A DNA stretch of 64,000 nt from Paramagnetospirillum magnetotacticum MS-1 (GCF_000829825.1 NZ_JXSL01000025.1:186001-250000), one strand, 5' to 3'; positions 1 through 7,468 are shown, counted from the stretch's first letter. A program made the numbers and translations. The notes: generated from the letters alone by a model not told the origin.

Positions 1-338
1 CGGTGACCGTCGCCCCGGAAGATGCGGGGATAGAGCTGGGACATGATCGCCTGGGTGACGGCGGTGATGTAATGTTCCTGGGCGATGGTGAGGCGGTCTA
101 TCTGCCAAAGGCGACCCACTTCCCACAACGCAGGCTGGAAAACGTCGAGATAGATATTCTCGATGGACATGCCGCCGTCCACGGCTTCCATGATCATGGC
201 CGTCGCCTCGTGGCGGCGGCGTGCGATCAAGGTGTTGAGATAGCGCTGAGCCATGGGGGACAACCCCCCCGTTCCGTCCAGATGGACGGGCTGAGGGGCG
301 CCTATCGCCCCTTCACCGTTCCAGAATGCCGAAGCCAT
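1..338 (-). CDS. Cobalamin-binding photosensor-like protein, N-terminal part
   Basis: The reverse strand is open from an ATG at 336-338 to the window edge (112 codons), so the C-terminus lies outside. Residues about 30-112 look like the four-helix cap (B12-binding_2) that precedes a cobalamin-binding Rossmann fold in methionine synthase, CarH/LitR and AerR. A tryptophan (W78), nine residues, then E88-H89 forms the Wx9EH motif described for light-sensing B12 proteins of the CarH/AerR type. An internal ATG at 252-254 is possible, but the upstream start keeps a linker rich in Gly and Pro. There is no DNA-binding domain in the part seen, which favours an AerR-like or kinase-linked arrangement over CarH. 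Family assignment is firm; the light-sensing role is inference. Confidence 0.75.
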   Translation of the reverse strand, partial: MASAFWNGEGAIGAPQPVHLDGTGGLSPMAQRYLNTLIARRRHEATAMIMEAVDGGMSIENIYLDVFQPALWEVGRLWQIDRLTIAQEHYITAVTQAIMSQLYPRIFRGDGH

Positions 339-534
339 ACTCACCACGCTTGCAGTCTTACGGCATATTACGTATAGGCCTTAGTGATTACAAGCGAGGG
401 GCGGCAATGGACGCAAAATTGCCTCAATCGCCAGCACAATAGCGACGGTTCCCGCCGTCACGGAACCTTCGCTTGTCCGCGTAGGGATGTGGCGATAGGA
501 ATGCCGCGCCTCATTATTGGATGACCGGACCATC

Positions 535-750
535 ATGGCCCCGACTTTGGAAGAATACTGCCACTGCCCCCACTGCAACCGCCGCACCCGCCATTCCGTG
601 GCGCGTGAAAGGGTTCTTGCCCCGGTTCTTTGGTGCCTCTCCTGTTTCCGCATGCGGGTGGAAACGGTCAAGCCCAAGGCCAAGGCAAAGGCTGCCAGCC
701 GTCACGCCCCGCCAACGGGGGCAGGCCAGACCTACCGTCTCGCCGGTTGA
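535..750 (+). CDS. Small putative zinc-ribbon protein
   Basis: A 71-residue reading frame starts at ATG 535 (a TTG at 517 is an in-frame alternative). It has two CxxC knuckles: CPHC near residue 10 and CLSC near residue 35, the spacing of a small zinc ribbon. The C-terminus is basic (VKPKAKAKAA). There is no strong ribosome binding site and no named family that I recognise. Overlapping frames on both strands are similar in length, so the paired CxxC knuckles are the main reason for calling this frame coding. Function unknown. Confidence 0.4.
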   Translation: MAPTLEEYCHCPHCNRRTRHSVARERVLAPVLWCLSCFRMRVETVKPKAKAKAASRHAPPTGAGQTYRLAG

Positions 751-819
751 TGGGCGGGTGGGGCAAGGCTACACTCCACCTTGCCGCCACGCATCTTTAA
801 AGACCGGAGTTCCCCCCTC

Positions 820-1017
820 ATGAGCGATGTCGACGCCCTCAAGGCCGAGGTCAAGAAGCTGAACGCGCAGGCGACCCAGGCCAAGATGGACCTGCACGAC
901 CTGTCCGAGGAACTGCCCATCGGCTGGGAGAAGATCCCCGACGTGGCGGCCCATTGCCACGACCTTTATGCCCGTTTGACCAAGGCCCGCGCCGCGCTGA
1001 AGGCGGCGGGCGGCTGA
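820..1017 (+). CDS. Rop-like metalloprotein, CCE_0567 family
   Basis: This 65-residue protein is a predicted helical hairpin: helix 1 (LKAEVKKLNAQATQAKMDLHD), a short LPIGWEKIP turn, then helix 2 to the C-terminus. The sequence closely matches my knowledge of the Rop-like PF05082/CCE_0567 family. That family is usually encoded in nitrogen-fixation clusters near nifX and binds metal through the helix pair. ATG 820 is preceded by GGAG about ten bases upstream; the longer TTG start at 781 has no such site. No nif gene is visible next to it here. Family call good, role in this place unknown. Confidence 0.75.
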   Translation: MSDVDALKAEVKKLNAQATQAKMDLHDLSEELPIGWEKIPDVAAHCHDLYARLTKARAALKAAGG

Positions 1018-1025
1018 AGATTCCT

Positions 1026-1102
1026 GTCATCCTGAACGGAGTGAAGGATCTTTCAACCGGTAACGGTGCCTGAAGGGCCCTTCGCTTGCGCTCAGGGTGA
1101 CA
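1026..1102. repeat. Dispersed intergenic palindromic repeat
   Basis: The gap between the Rop-like gene and the racemase paralogue is filled by an imperfect inverted repeat: GTCATCCTGAACGGAGTGAA on the left and a partner arm with TTCGCTTGCGCTCAGGGTGAC on the right. This pattern is common between genes of alphaproteobacteria as a transcribed hairpin repeat. It lies 3' of both convergent neighbours and may end transcription of either. Only one copy was recognised in this window. Confidence 0.5.
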
Positions 1103-1107
1103 GAGGT

Positions 1108-1929
1108 CTAGCCCAGATCGATGGTCTCGACCTCGGATTCCGGAATTGTCCAGGGCACGAAAACCTTCGAGACGCGGGCAAAGCGCTCGGGCGCGTCGGT
1201 GGCGAGGTAGCGCACGCGGGACGGGCCGCCTTCATTGCAGAGCCTGCGCAGGCTCAGCAGATCCTCCAGCACCATGGCGGTGGTCGAGGCCGAATCCACC
1301 ACGGCCACGTCCCGGCCCAGCAGGCGGCGGAACAGCGGCGCCAGGGCGGGGAAGTGGGTGCAGCCCAGCAGCAGGCAATCGGCGGCTTCGGGGCCGGTGA
1401 ACAACGGCCCCAGATAATGCCGGGCGATCTGTTCGGCGATGGGGCCGTCCACCAGGCCTTCCTCGACCATGGGCACGAAGAGCGGGCAGGGAAGCTGGGT
1501 CACCAGGGCATTGGGCCGCGAATGCAGAATAGCGCGCGGATAGGACCCCGCCTGCACGGCGCTTTCGGTGGCGATGACCACGATGCGGCCTCGGGCCGAG
1601 GCGGTGGCCGCGGCCGCCGCGCCCGGCTCGACCACGCCGATCACCGGCAGGCCGGGAAAGGCGGCGCGCACGGCTTCCAGGGCGTGGGCCGAGGAGGTGT
1701 TGTCGGCGACCAAAAGCGCCTTGATGCCGTAGGCTACCAGGGCGCGGGTGGCTTCCAGGGCATAGGCCGCCACGGTCTGGGCGCTTTTGGTGCCATAGGG
1801 CAGGCGGGCGGTGTCTCCCAGATAGATCAGCGATTCGTCCGGCAGCCTCTCGCGCACCGCCTTTAGAACGGTCAGACCGCCGACGCCGGAATCGAAAATG
1901 CCGATGGGAAGGTTGGGATTGCCGCTCAT
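1108..1929 (-). CDS. murI: Glutamate racemase paralogue with altered active site
   Basis: A 273-residue Asp/Glu racemase-fold protein of normal MurI length. It has the N-terminal IFDSGVGGLTV (catalytic Asp13-Ser14), YLGDTARLPYGTKS, and the C-terminal GCTHFP with catalytic Cys190. The first catalytic cysteine, normally in VVACNTASA, is replaced: the sequence reads LLVADNTSSA, with Asp76 where Cys should be (codon GAC on the reverse strand). A canonical MurI with both cysteines is encoded at 51832-52686, so this copy is free to have another role. Two-base racemisation needs both thiols, so standard glutamate racemisation is doubtful. It could be a one-thiol enzyme (racemase-fold decarboxylases keep only the second Cys), a gyrase-type moonlighting protein, or inactive. 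The fold is certain; the activity is unknown. Confidence 0.85.
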   Translation of the reverse strand: MSGNPNLPIGIFDSGVGGLTVLKAVRERLPDESLIYLGDTARLPYGTKSAQTVAAYALEATRALVAYGIKALLVADNTSSAHALEAVRAAFPGLPVIGVVEPGAAAAATASARGRIVVIATESAVQAGSYPRAILHSRPNALVTQLPCPLFVPMVEEGLVDGPIAEQIARHYLGPLFTGPEAADCLLLGCTHFPALAPLFRRLLGRDVAVVDSASTTAMVLEDLLSLRRLCNEGGPSRVRYLATDAPERFARVSKVFVPWTIPESEVETIDLG

Positions 1930-2075
1930 GACGTCCAGATGGGAAAATTAGGTCAGATGCATACTTAGACCTCTCCCTCATCTCCGGCAAGGGGAGGTAT
2001 TTTAAGGGGTGGAACGGGCCCGCGCTTCGTCGTAGGGTGCCTGCCGGTTGACCGGAGTCACGCGAGGAATCAGGG

Positions 2076-2774
2076 ATGACGCAGGCGCTGGACCGCGAGG
2101 TGCTGCTGCAATTGCAATTCGCGCCGCTGTTCACCGGTCTGGCGGAGAAGGATGTCCGTCAGCTTCTCGAAGGCGCCGAACTGCTGGTTCTGGACCACGA
2201 GCATCTGCTTTACCGCGAGGGTGAGGCGGTGGACCGCTTCTACGTGGTGCTGGATGGCCATGTGGAATTGTCCCTGGATGTGGACGGCAAGAAAAGCGTG
2301 GTCGAGGTGGCGCGCCGTCCAACCGTACTGGGCGATGCCGCCATGTTCGGGTCGGGCCGCTATTTCATGACGGCCCGCGTCCTGAGCGGGGCCACCTTGC
2401 TGGCCATTCCCGCCCAATCCTTCCGCGCCCGTCTGGAAGAGCGCCTGGACATCACGCTGCACATGCTGACCACCATGAGCTTCCGCCTGCGCATGCTGGT
2501 CCGCCAGATCGCCGAGTTGAAGCTGAAGACCACCGCCCAGCGTCTGGGCAGCTTCTTGCTGACCATGGTGGAGGCGGACAGCGGGCGGGCCGAACTGCGC
2601 TTTCCCTATGACAAGAAGCTGGTGGCCGACCAACTGGGCATGAAGCCGGAAAGCCTGTCGCGCGCGCTGGGCAAGCTGGCGCGCCTGGGGGTGGAATCCC
2701 TGCCCGACAATCTGGTGGTCATCGCCGAGGTGGCGAAATTGCGCGAATTCTGCGCCGAAGACGAGGTGGGATGA
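2076..2774 (+). CDS. Crp/Fnr-family transcriptional regulator (first of tandem pair)
   Basis: This 232-residue protein has an N-terminal cNMP-type beta-roll (about 15-125), a dimerisation helix (HMLTTMSFRLRMLVRQIAELKLK) and a C-terminal winged helix with recognition helix KPESLSRALGKLARLGV. There is no N-terminal cysteine cluster, so it is not an oxygen-sensing Fnr. The dimer helix and the recognition pattern (ESLSRAL) resemble the Dnr/NnrR branch, which senses NO through haem. ATG 2076 follows GAGGAA seven bases upstream. The gene overlaps the next regulator by four bases and heads a cluster with DUF2249 and hemerythrin genes, which supports NO or redox control. Ligand not shown by the sequence. 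Confidence 0.88.
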   Translation: MTQALDREVLLQLQFAPLFTGLAEKDVRQLLEGAELLVLDHEHLLYREGEAVDRFYVVLDGHVELSLDVDGKKSVVEVARRPTVLGDAAMFGSGRYFMTARVLSGATLLAIPAQSFRARLEERLDITLHMLTTMSFRLRMLVRQIAELKLKTTAQRLGSFLLTMVEADSGRAELRFPYDKKLVADQLGMKPESLSRALGKLARLGVESLPDNLVVIAEVAKLREFCAEDEVG

Positions 2775-3472
2775 TGGCCCTAAGCGCCGCCGAACTCGAT
2801 CTCGTCGCCAAGGCCCCGCTGCTGGCCGGTTTGTCGTCCGCCGATCTGGCGATGTTGATGGAGGGCGCCCATTCCGCCGCTTATCCCGAGGCGGAACTGC
2901 TGTTCAGCCAGGGCGACAAGGCCGATCGCTTTTTCATCTTGCTGGAAGGCCGCGTCAACATCTTCGCTCTGACGGAGACCGGCGACCAGTCCATCATCGA
3001 GGTTTTCGATCCCATCGTGTCCTTCGCCGAGGCAGCGATCTTCTCGTCGGGCATCTTTCCGCTGAACGGTGAAGTGATGGCCGGGTCCAGGCTGGTGCAT
3101 GTACCCGCCCCGCAATTCCTCAAACGTCTGGCGGATAATCGTTCGCTGGGCCTTCTGCTTCTGGGCGGTCTGTCCCAGTGGCAGTTCCGCCTGATCCACG
3201 AGATCAGCGAGTTGAAGAGCAAGTCGCCGGTTCAGCGTCTGGCCACTTTCCTTCTGGCCCTGGCCGCCAAGGCTGGGGGCGACAATGCCGGGCGGGTGCG
3301 TCTGCCGCTGACCAAGGCCGTGCTGGCCAGCCGAATCGGCATCGCCCCGGAAAGCCTGTCGCGCGCTCTTAACCGCCTCAAGGCCTATGGCGTCGAGACC
3401 CATGGCCGCGAGGTGGAGATCACCGATCTGGACGCGCTGCGCCGCATGGTGCGCGACGGCGGCGGGGAATAG
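2771..3472 (+). CDS. Crp/Fnr-family transcriptional regulator (second of tandem pair)
   Basis: This 233-residue paralogue of the preceding gene has a beta-roll (about 18-125), a long helix containing HEISELKSKSPVQRLATFLL, and the winged-helix segment APESLSRALNRLKAYGV. It has no Fe-S cysteines. Its ATG overlaps the stop of the first regulator (ATGATG at 2771-2776; ATG 2774 is an equally possible start), so the two are translationally coupled. Adjacent genes for two different Dnr-type proteins may form a heterodimer or answer different signals; the sequence does not decide this. Confidence 0.88.
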   Translation: MMALSAAELDLVAKAPLLAGLSSADLAMLMEGAHSAAYPEAELLFSQGDKADRFFILLEGRVNIFALTETGDQSIIEVFDPIVSFAEAAIFSSGIFPLNGEVMAGSRLVHVPAPQFLKRLADNRSLGLLLLGGLSQWQFRLIHEISELKSKSPVQRLATFLLALAAKAGGDNAGRVRLPLTKAVLASRIGIAPESLSRALNRLKAYGVETHGREVEITDLDALRRMVRDGGGE

Positions 3473-3545
3473 CCCTTAACAAACGTCAAGGCGATGGTTT
3501 CGACGGACGGGCAGCCTTGCGCTACCTTTGCGGAAGGTATTGGAC

Positions 3546-4127
3546 ATGGCCGCCGATATGGTGAATGGGAGTGGTGAGAAGGCTGGGGGGCCGCCGGAAT
3601 GGCTGTCCCAGGCGCTGGATTGCCTTCCCATGGATGTGCGGCCCCTGCTGCTCGAGGGCATTGATCCCTTCGCCGCCGTCATGGAGGCCGTCGCCGGAAT
3701 CGAATTCGGCGGTTTTTTAGTGATCGATGCCCCGTTCAATCCTTCTCCCTTGCGCCGCATCCTGGCGGCGCGCGGCTTCTCGTCCTATGGCCGCAAGCTC
3801 AATGCAGGCCAGTGGCGGGTTTTCTTTCACCTGGACGGCGGCGAGGACTGGGAAAGCGACGCCGAGGTGGATGTGGGGCCCGAAGGCGCCATGAGCTGGC
3901 GCGAAGAGGATGGGGTACATATCGATGTGCGCAAATTGGCCCCCCCCAATCCCATGCTGGCCATCCTGCGGCTGATCGAGAGCGTCGGCCCCCATGAGGT
4001 CGTGGTGGTGCATCACGAGCGAGAGCCCCATTTCCTGATCCCCGAACTGGCCGAGCGCGGCTGGCGCATCGCCCGGACCTCCAGCGAGGTGGTCAATGTC
4101 AGATTATGGCTGGAGCGCATGAGCTGA
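3546..4127 (+). CDS. Double DUF2249 domain protein
   Basis: A 193-residue cytoplasmic protein made of two DUF2249 units. The first is about residues 28-100 (MDVRPLLLEGIDPFAAVMEAV ending RVFFH) and the second about 125-192 (IDVRKLAPPNPMLAILRLIE ending NVRLWLERM). Each has the D-V-R start and the late ELxERGW/ARGF turn typical of the family, which is related to the TusA fold. DUF2249 genes commonly accompany hemerythrins, NnrS and denitrification regulators. ATG 3546 has GGAAGG nine bases upstream. The stop overlaps the next gene's ATG (TGATG at 4125-4129). Likely a carrier or redox partner in the cluster; the exact biochemistry is unknown. Confidence 0.8.
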   Translation: MAADMVNGSGEKAGGPPEWLSQALDCLPMDVRPLLLEGIDPFAAVMEAVAGIEFGGFLVIDAPFNPSPLRRILAARGFSSYGRKLNAGQWRVFFHLDGGEDWESDAEVDVGPEGAMSWREEDGVHIDVRKLAPPNPMLAILRLIESVGPHEVVVVHHEREPHFLIPELAERGWRIARTSSEVVNVRLWLERMS

Positions 4128-5422
4128 TGTTTCCCGGAAGCTTCATGATGGGGGCGAAGGACCGCCTTCTGCCGCCCTCCATCCCCTACCGGTTCTTCGT
4201 GGCCGCCGTCGCCTTCCATCTGCTGGCCTGGGTGTTGCTGCTGGTGGGCAATGACGGCGCGCTGGGCTTTGTCGGCGGCCAGGGCATGGTGCTGGCGGCG
4301 TTGCATCTGATCACCCTGGGCACCCTGGCCATGACCGCCATGGGCGCCGCCATCCAATTGTTGCCGGTGGCCACACGGCGTCCGCTGGGGCCTGTCTGGG
4401 CCATCAAGCTGATGTTCATCCTCTATGCCCCCGGCGTGGCGCTGTTCGCCGCCGGTCTGGCCCATTCCCTCGCCTGGGCCCAGCATGGGGGCGCCACGCT
4501 GTGCGTCGCCGGGCTGGCCCTGTTCGGCGGGCTGGTGGGCGCCAATCTGCGCAAGGTCGACGATCTGCCGGGCGTTACCCGTCACGCCTGGCTGGCGGTG
4601 GTCTCGTTGGCCGGTCTGGCGATTTTGGGCCTGGCGCTGGTGGTGGATTTCACCAAGGGGTTTCTGCCCGATCACATGTCGGCGGCGGCCGCCCACGCGG
4701 TGCTGGCCGGTTATGGCTTCATGGGCATGCTGGCGCTGGGCTTTTCCTATGTCTTGATCCCCATGTTCGTGCTGGGCCCGGCGGTTCCCGATGCGGTGGG
4801 CAGGCGGACGGCGCTGTTGTCCGGCCTGGGGCTGCTGCTGGGCGCCGGTGGCGCGCTGGCCGGTCAGGGTCTGGTGGCGGCGCTGGGGATCGTGCTTGGG
4901 CTGGCAGCCTCGGTTGTTTATCTGCGCGGGATGGGCACCAGCCTGAAGAAGCGCATGAAGAAGCGGTTGGAACCCTTCTTCCGCATGGTGTGGATCGCCT
5001 GGGCAGTGCTGCCGCTCAGCCTGCTGGCCGGTTTGGCTCCGGCCCTGGGGGCGCCGCTGGACCCCTGGGGGAGTTTGTGGGGATTTTTGCTGGTCTTCGG
5101 CTGGCTCTTGTCCTTCGTCACGGCGATCTTGCAGCGGATCATGCCATTCCTGGCTTCCATGCACTCCTCGGCCTTAGGGGGCAAGCCGGCATTGCTGTCG
5201 CATCTGTCGCCCAAACTGCCGGTGGATATTCATCTGGGCTGCCACGGGGCGGCCCTGGTCCTGATTTCGGTGGCCTTCATGGGCGGTTGGGTCTGGCCGT
5301 TGCGGCTGGGCCTTCTCGCCGGACTGACGGGCGCCATCGCCTTCGGCGTCTACACCGTGGAGGTGCTGCGCCGCTATCGTTCCCACATGGCCGCCGCCGC
5401 CGCGGCCCATCAACAAGGATAG
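4127..5422 (+). CDS. Polytopic membrane protein, NnrS/haem-copper oxidase subunit I-like
   Basis: This 431-residue protein has about twelve hydrophobic segments. Histidines sit inside or at the ends of helices (FHLLAW, LHLITLG, AHAVLAGYGF, HSSALGG, CHGAAL), an arrangement like NnrS and the CcoN-related subunit I fold that binds haem and copper. I chose ATG 4127 because it overlaps the stop of the DUF2249 gene as TGATG; an in-frame ATG at 4106 would overlap further. The hemerythrin gene follows eight bases after its stop. The context suggests a role in NO or oxygen stress at the inner membrane. It may lack the full metal-ligand set of a real oxidase; family confidence is moderate. Confidence 0.7.
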   Translation: MFPGSFMMGAKDRLLPPSIPYRFFVAAVAFHLLAWVLLLVGNDGALGFVGGQGMVLAALHLITLGTLAMTAMGAAIQLLPVATRRPLGPVWAIKLMFILYAPGVALFAAGLAHSLAWAQHGGATLCVAGLALFGGLVGANLRKVDDLPGVTRHAWLAVVSLAGLAILGLALVVDFTKGFLPDHMSAAAAHAVLAGYGFMGMLALGFSYVLIPMFVLGPAVPDAVGRRTALLSGLGLLLGAGGALAGQGLVAALGIVLGLAASVVYLRGMGTSLKKRMKKRLEPFFRMVWIAWAVLPLSLLAGLAPALGAPLDPWGSLWGFLLVFGWLLSFVTAILQRIMPFLASMHSSALGGKPALLSHLSPKLPVDIHLGCHGAALVLISVAFMGGWVWPLRLGLLAGLTGAIAFGVYTVEVLRRYRSHMAAAAAAHQQG

Positions 5423-5429
5423 GTCCTTC

Positions 5430-5921
5430 ATGAATACCCAGACCGGCGCCCTGCTGCATCAGGCCCATATGACCACCATCGAGGCCCTGCAGTCGCTGGA
5501 CGAGTTGCTCGGCAACAACAAGAAGGCTCCGGCCCATGACGATCTGCTGGGCCGCAAGCTCAAGCAACTGGCGCGCATCCTCAAATCCGAGGTGGAGAGT
5601 CATTTCGGCTTCGAGGAGAATCACCTGTTCAAGGTCTTCGTCGAACAGGGCGAGACCGGCATCGTCACCATGCTGACCCACGAACACCGTTCGATCCTGC
5701 CGCTGGCGTTGCAGGTGGCCGATCTGGCGGTCGCCGCCGCGGAGACGGGCTTCACCGATGCCAGTTGGTCAGAGTTCAAGGATGCGGGCGCCGAACTGGT
5801 CGAGCGCGAAATCTTTCACATCCAGAAGGAAGAGATGGGCCTGCTGGCCGCTATTTCCGCCATGGTCGATCCCGAGACCGACGCCGATCTGGCCGAGACC
5901 TATCGCCGCGAAGTGGGCTGA
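5430..5921 (+). CDS. Hemerythrin-like cation-binding protein
   Basis: A 163-residue four-helix protein with the ligand pattern of a bacterial hemerythrin: H in LHQAHMTTIEAL, SHFGFEENHLF, LTHEHRSILPL and EIFHIQKEEMGLL provide His and Glu for a di-iron site. Such proteins bind O2 or NO, or repair damaged iron centres (YtfE-like). It is the last gene of the Crp/Fnr-DUF2249-membrane protein operon and is followed by a hairpin terminator. Ligand residues are visible; whether it senses, scavenges or repairs cannot be told from sequence. Confidence 0.85.
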   Translation: MNTQTGALLHQAHMTTIEALQSLDELLGNNKKAPAHDDLLGRKLKQLARILKSEVESHFGFEENHLFKVFVEQGETGIVTMLTHEHRSILPLALQVADLAVAAAETGFTDASWSEFKDAGAELVEREIFHIQKEEMGLLAAISAMVDPETDADLAETYRREVG

Positions 5922-5935
5922 GGCGCACGCAAACG

Positions 5936-5966
5936 AAAAGCCCCCGGCGACCGCCGAGGGCTTTCT
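5936..5966. terminator. Bidirectional rho-independent terminator
   Basis: AAAGCCCCCGGCG, an ACC loop, then GCCGAGGGCTTT forms a GC-rich stem with A-rich and T-rich flanks on both sides. It lies between the convergent hemerythrin gene and the acidic protein gene and can end both transcripts. Confidence 0.75.
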
Positions 5967-5976
5967 TGCGAATACC

Positions 5977-6318
5977 TTATTCCGCCTCGATCCCGGCGGC
6001 GGGCAGGACGGTGACGCCGGTGCCGTCCTCGTCCTCGATCAGGACGATGTCGCCTTCGATGCGGTCGCCGTCCTCGACCAGATTGTTGAAGTAGTGCCAG
6101 ATGAAGGACACGGCGATGGTCTGGTCGATCTCGTCGTCCTCTTCCATCTCGGCCTCGTCCATGGCCGAGATGTCGCGCAGGATCTCCAGCGAGTCCTCGA
6201 ACATCTCGTTGATGTCGGGCTTATCCTCGAGAACGTTCTTGATGATGTAGTCGTGCTCGGAATCTTCCAGCTCGTACTTCCACTGGGCGGTGCCCGACTT
6301 GTAGTAAACGGTGATCAT
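5977..6318 (-). CDS. Conserved-looking acidic protein of unknown function
   Basis: A 113-residue, strongly acidic cytoplasmic protein (runs such as EAEMEEDDEIDQ and IEDEDGTG) with no cysteine, signal peptide or membrane segment. I chose the ATG at 6316-6318 because GGAGCAGG lies upstream and the longer frame adds only a basic, low-information leader. The pattern ITVYYKSGTAQWKYELED at the start and a repeated DGDRIEGDIVLIEDEDG near the end look like ordered beta structure. I do not recognise the family. It is monocistronic, convergent with the hemerythrin operon and divergent from purU. Confidence 0.7.
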   Translation of the reverse strand: MITVYYKSGTAQWKYELEDSEHDYIIKNVLEDKPDINEMFEDSLEILRDISAMDEAEMEEDDEIDQTIAVSFIWHYFNNLVEDGDRIEGDIVLIEDEDGTGVTVLPAAGIEAE

Positions 6319-6448
6319 CAAGCCTGCTCCATGGCCTCGTTCATCGCCCCGGACCTTCGGGCATTTGCGGGCAAAAGGCAAGGGCGGGATTGCCCATCGG
6401 GGCCGGGTCGGCTAAACCCATGGGGCTGTTGCAATTAGGAGCCTGATC

Positions 6449-7309
6449 ATGGCCGACAAGCCCGCCTGGGTGCTGACCATCACCTGTCCCGACACGGTCG
6501 GGATCGTGGCCGCCGTATCGGGATTCCTGAGTACGCATGACTGTTTCATCACCGAGGCGGCCCAGTTCGGCGATCCGCTGTCGTCGCGATTTTTCATGCG
6601 CATCGTCTTTGGAGCGGGCGCCATGACGCCGCCCATGGCCGAGCTGGAAAAGCTGTTCACCGGCGTGGCGGAACGGTTCCAGATGATCTGGAAGCTGCAC
6701 GATTGCCGTAAGAAGGCGCGGGTGGTGATCCTGGCCTCCAAGTTCGGCCATTGCCTGAACGACCTTCTGCACCGCTACCACACCGGCTCGCTGCCCATCG
6801 AGATTCCGGCGGTGATCTCCAATCACCAGGACATGCGTTCCATCGTCGAATGGCACGGCATTCCCTATCACTACCTGGCCGTGGACAAGCACGACAAGCT
6901 GACCCAGGAAAACCGGGTGATGGAGGTGATCGAGCGCGCCGATGCCGATCTGGTGGTGCTGGCCCGCTATATGCAAATTCTGTCCACGGATATGTGCGTG
7001 CGCCTCCAAGGCAAGGCCATCAACATCCACCATTCCTTCCTGCCCAGCTTCAAGGGCGCCAAGCCCTATCACCAGGCCCATTCCCGGGGCGTGAAGATCA
7101 TCGGCGCCACCGCCCATTACGTCACCCCAGACCTGGACGAAGGCCCCATCATCGAGCAGGGCGTCGAGCGCGTCGACCACACCCACACCCCCGACGATCT
7201 GGTGGCCATAGGCCGCGATATCGAGAATGTGGTGCTGGCCCGCGCCGTGCGCTGGCACACCGAGCACCGTGTTCTGCTCAACGGTTCGAAGACGGTGGTG
7301 TTCCGCTGA
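6449..7309 (+). CDS. purU: Formyltetrahydrofolate deformylase
   Basis: A 286-residue PurU of usual length that hydrolyses 10-formyl-THF to THF and formate, balancing one-carbon pools and feeding purine synthesis. Residues 5-85 are an ACT domain (ITCPDTVGIVAAVSGFL). Residues 90-280 are a formyltransferase fold with the catalytic Asn-His-Asp set in INIHHSFLPSFKGAKPY, the glycine-rich GATAHYVT and DLDEGPII. ATG 6449 follows an AGGAG site. The last 63 bases are present a second time 50 bases downstream (see the 7360-7422 fragment). Confidence 0.95.
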   Translation: MADKPAWVLTITCPDTVGIVAAVSGFLSTHDCFITEAAQFGDPLSSRFFMRIVFGAGAMTPPMAELEKLFTGVAERFQMIWKLHDCRKKARVVILASKFGHCLNDLLHRYHTGSLPIEIPAVISNHQDMRSIVEWHGIPYHYLAVDKHDKLTQENRVMEVIERADADLVVLARYMQILSTDMCVRLQGKAINIHHSFLPSFKGAKPYHQAHSRGVKIIGATAHYVTPDLDEGPIIEQGVERVDHTHTPDDLVAIGRDIENVVLARAVRWHTEHRVLLNGSKTVVFR

Positions 7310-7359
7310 CCCGGCGCACGGCGCAAATCGTAAGGAGTCGTCGGCGAAGCCGACGGGCC

Positions 7360-7422
7360 GTGCGCTGGCACACCGAGCATCGGGTGCTGCTCAACGGTTC
7401 GAAGACGGTGGTGTTTCGGTAA
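7360..7422 (+). pseudogene. Second copy of the purU 3' end
   Basis: This stretch repeats the last 21 codons of purU (7247-7309), including the stop, in the same orientation. The two copies differ at six of 63 bases: CAC/CAT, CGT/CGG, GTT/GTG, TTC/TTT, CGC/CGG and TGA/TAA. Every difference is synonymous, including the stop, so both copies evolved under selection on the protein sequence before coming together. A 50-base spacer with a CGTCGGC-GAA-GCCGACG hairpin separates them. It looks like the displaced gene end left by an integrating element, or by recombination with a diverged purU. Confidence 0.75.
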
Positions 7423-7429
7423 TTGTACC

Positions 7430-7454
7430 GGCGAGCCGAATGGATCGGCTCGCC
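7430..7454 (+). terminator. Perfect 10-bp stem hairpin after the purU duplication
   Basis: GGCGAGCCGA, a five-base loop (ATGGA), then TCGGCTCGCC. There is no T-run after it, so it may be an attenuating or RNA-stabilising hairpin rather than a strong terminator. It sits just after the duplicated purU end. Confidence 0.45.
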
Positions 7455-7468
7455 GTAAGTCCCTCAGA

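Noticed and set aside
1969-2005. Terminator before the first Crp/Fnr gene
   Set aside because: ACCTCTCC...GGGGAGGT followed by ATTTT can fold, but it lies in a divergent promoter region and the stem is weak.
1930-2075. FNR-type TTGAT-N4-ATCAA box upstream of the Crp/Fnr operon
   Set aside because: No match to the consensus was found on reading this region.
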